The notes under the pieces: model-generated
What the model was told of the DNA's origin: nothing
The model's database searches: none
What the model saw: the letters and a program-made list of their open reading frames with translations, nothing else
Program-made: the position numbers and the translations under genes
Shown: piece by piece, positions 1 through 6,147 of the stretch
Numbering within the stretch: the stretch's first letter is position 1
Layout of the letters: every line of letters starts with the position of its first letter
Assembly (NCBI GenBank): GCA_009602725.1
Contig: WELB01000195.1
Location: 210,198 to 221,191 of the forward strand
DNA length: 10,994 bases
Reading direction: 5' to 3'
Origin: Spirogloea muscicola
Lineage: Eukaryota > Streptophyta > Zygnematophyceae > Spirogloeales > Spirogloeaceae

Positions 1-1778
1 GCGGGCGGCGACGGCGGCGGCGGCGGCGGCGAGCGCAAGCTGTGGGCGCACTCGCGGTCGCGGGCGTGGTGGGAGCGGTGCCAGAGCGCGGCGTTCCCCG
101 AGGCGGAGTTCCGGCGTGCCTTCCGCATGGGGCGCGCCACCTTCGCCGCCATCTGCGGCGACATCGGGCGGTCCATCGCCAAGGAGGACACCATCTTCCG
201 CAAGGCCGTGCCCGTCGAGCAGCGCGTCGCCATCGCGCTCTACCGCCTCGCCACCGGCGACGCCCTCCACCGCATTGGCAAGCGGTCTGCCGGTCCATGC
301 CCACTTCACACCACCCTCCTATCGTTCACGCACTTCGTTTCCCAGGGCTTCAGTCTCACTGAAGCTAACACTTGGGAGTGCACCCATGTCTAGCTTACGA
401 GCTCCTGTTTTGCGTCGCTGACCCACAAGCCCACCTGCTGACGACAGCAAAGGCCCCATGCGTGACTTGCGGCAGCTTTGGAGTGCACTCATGTCTAGCT
501 TACAAGGTCCTTCTGTGCGTCGATGACCCACAAGCCCACCTGCTGACGACGGCAAAGGCCCGATGCGTGACTTGCGGCAGATTCGGTGTCGGCACGTCGA
601 CAGTGCACAAGGTGGTCATCGAGGTGTGCGCTGCGATCAACGCGTTCCTGCTGCCCAAGTACGTGCAGTGGCCGGGCGCTGCAGAGGAGGCGGCTGCGGC
701 GGCCGACTTTGAGGCGCTGAGCGGCATCCCGGGCGTGGTCGCGGCGCTCTACACGACGCACATACCGATCAAGGCACCACGCACCAATCTCGCAGCTTAC
801 TACAACAAGCGCATGTCCGAGCGCAGCAAGAGCTACTCGTACTCGCTCACCGTGCAGGCCGCGGTGGACGCGCGCGGCGCCTTCACAGATGTGTGCATCG
901 GTTGGCCGGGCAGCCTGAGCAATGAGAAGGTCCTGCGCAGCTCGGCGCTCTTCCAGCGGGGCGTCGGGGGCGCGCTCCGGGGCCTCTGGATCGCTGCGCC
1001 CGCCAGCTTCCCGCTGCTTGATTGGCTTCTCGTGCCTTACGGCCACCAGGAGCAAGTCTCATGGCCCATGCACGCCTTCAACCAGAAGCACGCCGAGCTC
1101 GTCAAGGTTGTGCAGGATGCCTTTGGCCGTCTCAAGGGCCGCTGGAAGTTCCTGCAGAACCGCTCTGAGATGAAGATCCAGGAGCTCCCTGCGCTGCTCG
1201 GTGCCTGCTGCGTGCTGCACAACATTTGTGAGAAGGTGGCCCCACTTCTTGCCACGACTGACCCACATGGTCATGCTTACGTGTTACCAGCAATTCAATG
1301 TGCACATTGCTTCAACAGTAGGGTGTCCATCAGGTCCTAGCAAGCAACCACCTTCTGTCATTTCGTACTCAAGCACACCAGCCCGAGATCTCGCTGTGCA
1401 GCGGAACGAAGGCATGGACCCTGACCTTGCCTACGAGGTCAAAGACGACGATATGCTCCCCGACAGCGGCCCGTGGCATTACGAGGCCGTGCAGGTAACA
1501 CACACTTGTGCAGGTTGCTGGACCTGTGTAGTTGGCTCAGCCCCTTCCACAACCAGGGTCCCGTGATTACAATTCATTGCATGGCCTTGTTGTGTACAAT
1601 GCAGATACTTTTGCTAGTGGTTAGGAAGTTTTCGGGGGGGTTGAGTAGGCTCCGCAAGCCATTGAGTGGCTTGGTGTGATGACACTGCCCGGGTGCCTGT
1701 TCTGGACCTCAGGCCCGCAATGGCGTCGCGCAGGCCCTGCTCCAGTCCCTCCAGCTGGATTCCGCATTTGCTAGATAA
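1..1778 (+). CDS. PIF/Harbinger transposase-derived nuclease-like protein (HARBI1/ALP1-like, DDE_Tnp_4 fold), 5' partial
   Basis: Exons are 1-284, 581-1235, 1402-1494 and 1713-1778; stop TAA at 1776. Phases agree at each junction (Arg split 284/581, then phase 0). The visible 365 residues start with poly-Gly, then a helix-rich region ending in RQ/EQRVAIALYRLATGD (about residues 75-90), as in plant Harbinger-derived proteins. The nuclease-fold core follows, with YTTHIPI (from residue 152), FTDVCIGWPGS and the C-terminal GACCVLHNICE. This is the plant group typified by Arabidopsis At5g12010, thought to be domesticated transposases. The three usual acidic catalytic positions read Tyr152, Asn209 and Gln273/Asp274, so nuclease activity is unlikely. 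The real start lies before the window. Intron 1 carries a tandem duplication with a second in-frame acceptor. No terminal inverted repeats or partner Myb-like gene are visible here, which fits a host gene more than an active transposon. Confidence 0.88.
371..580 (+). repeat. 105-bp tandem duplication duplicating an intron 3' splice site
   Basis: Copy 1 is 371-475 and copy 2 is 476-580. They differ at about 10 of 105 positions by hand alignment. Each copy ends in the same acceptor context, gacttgcggcag. The unit length is a multiple of three and copy 2 has no stop in the coding frame, so use of the first acceptor (exon from 476) inserts 35 in-frame residues before the Phe-Gly-Val that starts exon 2. 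The first bases after each acceptor are also similar (ctttggagtg versus attcggtgtc), giving Phe-Gly-Val in both cases. Confidence 0.9.
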
Positions 1779-2244
1779 CCCTGTCCAGAGTGGCTCTCCA
1801 AAGTGAAGTCGTCATCTATGGCACTTGGCAGTGCCGATTTTTTGGCTTCCAAGTTCGAGAATTATCAATCTAGACCCCTAAACCCCAAACCCTACACATC
1901 AGCCCTAAAAGTTCTACTCTTGGCAAACTCAAGGTCAGGAGATATGTTGAGGTAGCTCTATGAGGCAATAGGTATGCTGGATATTGCAGAGAATAAGTGT
2001 CCAGCTTACTCTTTGAGATTGTTATATACAAACCTGACAAATCATCACATCTGGCGGGCTCGACAGCGCTTCAGGTTAATGAAAGCCCAAGAGGAAAGCT
2101 TCCAGGTGCCCAAAGGTCTTGTCTTTATGCTGTTTGTCCTTGTGTACTGAGAGTTCATGTCTCTTTCAGCCTTGGAAGTTGCTAGCTTCGAAAGTCGCAA
2201 GAAGTCAAGAGGACGGCTTTGACAAGAAGCCGTGCACTATTGAT
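1779..2244. other. Convergent intergenic spacer between two gene 3' ends
   Basis: This 466-bp stretch separates the stop of the transposase-derived gene from the stop of the oppositely oriented TXNDC9 gene, so it should hold both 3' UTRs. It is AT-richer than the flanking first exons. I see no credible exon, RNA gene or long inverted repeat. The only recognisable motif is a short telomere-like stretch at 1875-1894. Confidence 0.6.
1875..1894. repeat. Short degenerate telomere-like (CCCTAAA-type) motif / telo-box-like
   Basis: The sequence reads ccccta aaccccaaac ccta, about two and a half degenerate units of the plant and green-algal CCCTAAA repeat, followed at 1903 by one more ccctaaa. It is too short to be a telomere scar with any certainty. 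AAACCCTA is also the core of plant telo-box promoter motifs. Confidence 0.4.
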
Positions 2245-4642
2245 TTAACCGGAATCAGAGTCAGATTCATCAGTCCTCGTTGACCTCACACTTCGTCGTG
2301 CAGACCTCTCCTTCTCCTCTTCGTCCTTCTTCAGTGTCACTATGCACCCTGCGTTGAGAAATCACAATATCGGTCTGTGGTGTACAAGTTGGCATGTAAT
2401 GACATGCATGGGAGTGGAAGCTGCACTGACACATGGGCAGGACTCCACATGAGGACACTTCGGGAGCAACTGCAGGTTGCAGCATGCATGGTCAACAAAT
2501 GAGAGAAGGTGGGCAAACCGCATCCTCGGAAGAGAGGCCACAGCAAGCCAATGCAGTGTCCAGCTATGTATGGGTGTGATCGGTGCCCTCACCTTGTCGT
2601 GACAGGCGCCTCTCAAGAGCAGCAGTTGCAAAGTCGTCCTTCCCTCCCAACTCATCAAACCCCACCACCCTATCAATAGCAACTCCACTCCTGCATGCCG
2701 AGAGAGCACAACCGGCTTTGTGGTAGTGATCAGGTCTTCAAGGTTTGGCCAATCCATGTGTAGAAAGTCATGGCCTGCTTGAGCTTGCTGAGTTCCACAA
2801 CAGCTTAGGAGCTCAGCAATTGGGACATGACACTCCAAGGACACTTACATTGACAGTAAGGGGCCATCTTCAGTAACAATATAACGATATGAACAAAGAC
2901 AGAGGTCAACTTACTTGAAAAGTACAACGCATGGTAACACTTTGATGGCCAGCTTAGTCACGAAGAAGGGGGCACTCTGGAAGATGACAAATCCGAGCAG
3001 CTCAGGAAGCTACTGTGAGGCAACTGGCTCAGTAAGTAGCTCTAATGATGCAGAACACGGTTCTTCTGCAGATAGCACGATTCTTCTGCAGATAGCACGA
3101 AATTACAGCAGGCATGCGACAGTCTCGTTTGCTGGCTGTCTCAGTTGCACTGCCTGAGAGCCAGGGATGAAAAGGCAGGTGTTGACCTATGCATTACCTC
3201 TACATCTACTTTGATGAACTTGGTATTCATGTACTTCGTAGCGAGTGCACTCAAATGCTTGTCCATGACCCTGTGCAAATTGAGACTCTGTAGGAAGTCA
3301 GGTGAATGTCAGCAGGAGAGGATGTATATCCAAAGCAACATAATGTCATCCTGTTAAACAACTACTCATCTTGGATGTAGAACAATTCCTCAATTTGGAT
3401 GTAGCACTTCTAGAACAAGCATCATTGCCAATAAAACTCCCGAGTCTTTCAAATGTACAAATTTGTGCTCTGCTGTAACTGCGAATCTAATGTGTAAATT
3501 GCTTGCTGCGTGCAAAGTCCACTTTATGAGTGCAGATGATGAGACACCTTGCCATTCGTTGCCCCTACCCCTGCCACCATCTAAGCCCGCCTGCCTCTTG
3601 TCAAAGAACTAAGCTTTATGTGGCGGCACGTAAGTAAACTGAGGGGATTTGAAAGTATTGGGAGAGCACCTTACTTGCACCGCAGGAAGCCCTGGTGGTA
3701 AAAGTGGCACACCACGCTCTCGCTCCTGGTTACCTCTTCCAGGAAGTCTCCTTCTAGAACCTGGCCATCCATCCTTGCAAAGATGAGCCCCCTTGACGAG
3801 GTGACAACTTGATAGATGCAGCTTATGGCTTGGACATTTGTATGCTGCCTACTGGCAGGAGAAGCACCTCTCTGTACTCGCCATGCCCTTTCCTCTGCAT
3901 GGCCTGCCTCTTCTCTGTCTCCCTCTGAAGTCCAGAAAGTGATTGGTCTCAGCTGAGGGCTGTCAGCAATTCTGCACTGGTGCCAGGTAGCTACAGGCTG
4001 TTGAGTAGCTTGACAGGCACAAGACAGAGCGAACTGCAGGAGCTGCGAGCTACCTTCAAGGCGGCGAGTCGCTCTGCGTGTAGCTTCTCCAGCTCTGGGT
4101 CCTGCGCTAGCCAACGTCACGAACGGTGTCATCTGGGAGTACCAAATGGATACTGCATAATTGGCAATGTGCAGAGCTTCACAAAACCAGGATTGCCACA
4201 TGCTGCTACGCTTTCGTTGAGAGCCACTTCCATCACCATCCTGTGCTGGACAGCTAGAAAGAGTCTACCAGTCGCTTAGCCCTGCAAGCTACAGTGGTGA
4301 AGTCCCACATCAAGGAGGTCGTCAAGGTCAACTTCGTTGTGGCTCGGCGGCCGCGCCTGCTCTGCTGCCAGAATATCCTGCAGCACAGCGCCAGCCAAGG
4401 CGGAAGGCTGGTTGCTGCAAGGCGGGGAAGTTGAACAAGCGATAGCATTGGCGACATGACAGAGCACAAGCAGGAGCAGTGTGTGTGCGAGCCTGCTCCA
4501 CAAGGAGAGGCAATTCAGAGGCACCGTGGCAGCTTCTCCTTGAGCTATGTTGACGAACCTGCTGGTAGTCCCGGGCGGCGGCAGCCATGACGGCGCCAAA
4601 GTTGAGGTCCGACATCCGGCTGCGGAAGCTGTCGGCGTCCAT
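2245..4642 (-). CDS. TXNDC9: Thioredoxin domain-containing protein 9 / phosducin-like protein 3 homologue
   Basis: Nine exons, high to low: 4642-4559, 4377-4309, 4101-4054, 3924-3868, 3760-3675, 3270-3198, 2976-2915, 2690-2593, 2348-2245. They sum to 681 nt, 226 residues plus stop, the usual length for this family. The N-terminal part is helical and acidic (VDLDDLLDDPELEKLHAERL, residues 44-63), followed by the family hallmark KGHGEYRE (79-86). The thioredoxin fold spans about 87-190, with VVCHFY (102-107), RCK (113-115), a cis-Pro at 154 and VVGFDELGG. As in known members there is no CXXC; only Cys104 and Cys114 flank the site, so a disulfide role is not expected. The tail is basic and then acidic (ends DESDSDSG). 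Animal and plant relatives act in the cytosol as co-factors of the CCT chaperonin in tubulin and actin folding. ATG at 4642 is chosen because no earlier ATG occurs back to 4800 and its context (ACG-ATG-G) is good. Exons 1-2 are the least certain. Confidence 0.9.
3061..3100. repeat. Perfect 20-bp tandem duplication inside TXNDC9 intron 6
   Basis: The unit ttcttctgcagatagcacga occurs twice back to back, 3061-3080 and 3081-3100, without mismatch. It lies inside the intron between exons 3270-3198 and 2976-2915 of the minus-strand gene. Perfect identity suggests a recent slippage or repair event. No coding effect. Confidence 0.95.
3271..3674 (-). other. Largest TXNDC9 intron (intron 5), no further gene seen
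   Basis: On the minus strand this 404-nt gap starts with gtaagg and ends with tttgcacag. Exon flanks join in frame as Arg-Cys-Lys-Val-Met-Asp, matching the thioredoxin helix of the family. I find no exon-like frame in it on either strand; it contains only a short direct repeat of ttggatgtag at 3371 and 3395. Confidence 0.75.
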
Positions 4643-4733
4643 CGTGAAGAGCCGGCGGGCCGCAGTGAGCTCTCGGCGCTCGTGCCCGGCAGTGAGCCAG
4701 CCTGGGCGATTGCCCAGCAACGGCGGCTAAGCA

Positions 4734-4781
4734 GGCGGCGGAGGCGGCGACGGCGGCGGCGGCGGCGACGGCGGCGGCGGC
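4734..4781. repeat. GGC-rich imperfect trinucleotide repeat upstream of TXNDC9
   Basis: The stretch consists of ggc units broken by gac and gga, located 92 to 139 bases upstream of the TXNDC9 ATG. It probably lies in the 5' UTR or core promoter. On the minus strand one frame encodes a run of Arg, but that frame has no ATG and is not credible as protein. A similar run (positions 4-30) codes poly-Gly at the start of the first gene. Confidence 0.8.
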
Positions 4782-5052
4782 TGGCGCTAGGCACGCTGGC
4801 GCGGAAGCTCGAGCTCCTGGAACGGGCGAGACGGGGAAGTGGCGGGAAACCGGGGACTCGTTGCTGCGCCCCCGCTTCCCTCCACAGTCGACCGTCTCAG
4901 CATCAGGATCCAGGGTTTAAGGCGCAGGGTGTCTGTCTGTCTGTTTGCTGTCTTTTGTCTCTGGACAAGGTTCACAGGCTCACACGTTCACAGACAATCT
5001 GCTGCAGTCTCTTTCATAGCTCTGTGGTTTTGGCGCCTAACTACCCTTTCGG

Positions 5053-5149
5053 CCTTGTCCATTCCTTTGGGCTGGCCTCTCACATAAGAAGGAAGCGCGG
5101 CCAGATTGACTGGTGGCTGGGAAAGGCCAGCCCAAAAGAATGGACAAAG
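5053..5149. repeat. Inverted repeat A/A' (25-bp arms)
   Basis: Left arm 5053-5077 and right arm 5125-5149 are reverse complements at 23 of 25 positions by hand count. The core of the arm, gtccattcctttgggctggc, recurs elsewhere in the window: at 5702-5722 and, more diverged, at 10081-10101. The spacer between the arms contains the left arm of a second inverted repeat (5087-5119), so the two pairs interleave. Confidence 0.9.
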
Positions 5150-5207
5150 TCTGAGGGAGCCTGAGTGCAACTCACAGCCACCAGTCACTCTGGCCGCGCT
5201 TCCTTCT
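5087..5207. repeat. Inverted repeat B/B' (33-bp arms)
   Basis: Left arm 5087-5119 and right arm 5175-5207 are reverse complements at 32 of 33 positions by hand count. The 55-nt spacer contains the A' arm of the other pair. The arms read from gaaggaagcgcggccag outward. A transcript through it could form a long near-perfect hairpin. The high identity suggests a young foldback or miniature transposon, or a small-RNA precursor; the sequence alone does not decide. Confidence 0.9.
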
Positions 5208-5266
5208 AGCTGCAGCCTCTGGCTTTCGTCAAGGGATCTGCTTTCCGGCTGCTAGTCTTTCTGATT

Positions 5267-5535
5267 TTGCGGCTCCTCACTCGTGGTTATCAAGTAATTA
5301 TCCTACCGGCCAAATCTGAGACAGCTCTTTTTGCCCGTTCGGACTTTGACAATTCCTTTCGGGATGGCTGTTCACAACCCTTGCCCCCTTCGCGAGAGCC
5401 TCTTTCTCTCACAGCCATTGCCTTACTTTCTGGACGAGCTGTTTCTTCACAGGGTCGAAAGGCGCTCAAATCAAAAGCTATGCAAGTGGCAACAGGCGAA
5501 TGGGAGCTTAGTGGCCCCCTAGTAAGCAGCCGCAA
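5267..5535. mobile_element. Candidate non-autonomous element with imperfect inverted termini (MITE-like)
   Basis: The left end TTGCGGCTCCTCACTCGTGG (5267-5286) and the reverse complement of the right end (5535-5516, TTGCGGCTGCTTACTAGGGG) match at 16 of 20 positions. As a result both strands of the element open with the same reading Leu-Arg-Leu-Leu-Thr-Arg-Gly. The right terminus matches a further copy at 9989-10008 at 19 of 20. Internal parts also recur (ttcgaccctgt-like and attcctttcggg-like segments). I could not find a convincing target-site duplication beside the termini, so the exact boundary and class are open. No transposase is encoded. Confidence 0.55.
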
Positions 5536-5610
5536 GTTGGAGTAACCTGCAGCTGCACGGAGCGACGTCGCCCGGCTGCATCTTTCCCAGCCTCGAGCTA
5601 CTCTGACCTG

Positions 5611-5722
5611 ATGTTGCTCACCCGCGGGTATTGAACTTCGTGTGGTTCCGTCATGTCTAGTTGTCTAGATGCCTAGCTAGTGTTGGAGCTCTTTGGACAT
5701 TGTCCATTCTTTTGTGGCTGGC
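5611..5722 (+). repeat. Degenerate copy of the dispersed repeat family
   Basis: It begins with a weak match to the family terminus (ttgctcacccgcgggtattg at 5614) and ends, about 85 bases later, in the conserved block gtccattcttttgtggctgg at 5702. This spacing is close to that of the 5267 and 9989 copies. The right block is clear; the left block is degenerate. Confidence 0.5.
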
Positions 5723-5744
5723 TTCTGCCAGCCCCTCTCTTCTA

Positions 5745-5935
5745 TGGGCGAGCTCATCTTCTTGACGTCGTGTGCGGCAGCCCGCAGCCGCCTTGTGAAG
5801 AAAGTGAGGAGCCCGTCGGCGACGGCATCCGTGCCTAGTAGGGCGGACGCTCCGATCAGTCTCGGGCGGCCCCGCTCTCCCCGTCTCGCCGCGGGGCACG
5901 AAGCCGCCGCCGTAGCTGCGCCGCTCCGCTGACAT
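5745..5935. other. GC-rich island of unknown function
   Basis: GC content rises sharply here compared with the flanking repeats, as it does in the first exons of the genes in this window. Plus-strand ATG at 5745 opens a frame to 5932; on the minus strand an ATG at about 5934 opens another. Neither protein resembles anything I know, and no splice-linked continuation was found. It could be an orphan first exon, a promoter CpG-type island, or a decayed gene end. Confidence 0.35.
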
Positions 5936-6147
5936 CGTCACAAACCGTCTGCGCCCCCCACTTTCTGCATTACATTTTGCCTGCCCAGTGTATGCGCTTA
6001 AATTGGCCACCCTTTCAAGTTGTGCGCGCCGCGCGCCCTTCCCCACTCTGTATGCACCTGGCTGGCGATTACAGCCGCATTTTGTGTTTGATTTGTTTGA
6101 TTTCATCAGCCGATTTGTTTTCTTTGTCGCGGGGGCCCACGCCGGCC

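Larger units (their letters stand above)
4784..6147. other. Divergent intergenic region carrying degenerate repeats
   Basis: TXNDC9 runs leftward from 4642 and the glutaredoxin-DEP-DUF547 gene runs rightward from 6148, so this region should contain both promoters. Beyond a short GTCT microsatellite (about 4930-4943) it is dominated by repeats annotated separately: interleaved inverted repeats at 5053-5207, an inverted-terminus element at 5267-5535, a related copy at 5611-5722, and a GC-rich island at 5745-5935. The 6060-6130 stretch is T-rich and looks like a 5' leader. I see no convincing coding gene. Confidence 0.6.

Noticed and set aside
495-1055. Minus-strand 186-codon open frame
   Set aside because: Antisense shadow of the GC-rich transposase-derived exon, with Arg-rich low-information content.
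2362-2844. Minus-strand 160-codon open frame
   Set aside because: It reads through TXNDC9 exon 8 in the wrong frame. The spliced reading at 2690-2593 (DRVVGFDELGGKDDF) matches the family.
3371-3404. Short direct repeat ttggatgtag in an intron
   Set aside because: Only ten bases twice; expected by chance in AT-rich intron DNA.
4276-4794. Minus-strand open frame with a long Arg run
   Set aside because: It starts at GTG, not ATG, and the Arg run comes from the GGC repeat. The true TXNDC9 frame begins at ATG 4642 in another register; only its part at 4377-4309 is exon sequence after splicing.
4930-4943. GTCT microsatellite
   Set aside because: About three units only; ordinary simple sequence.
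5657-6106. Minus-strand 149-codon open frame in the divergent spacer
   Set aside because: Compositionally biased, unlike any family I know, and overlaps repeat DNA. Kept only as part of the GC-rich island remark.
5992-6147. In-frame upstream ATGs (5992, 6052) as start of the glutaredoxin fusion
   Set aside because: The sequence to 6147 is T-rich and leader-like, and translation from 6148 gives a typical transit peptide at once. Not excluded.
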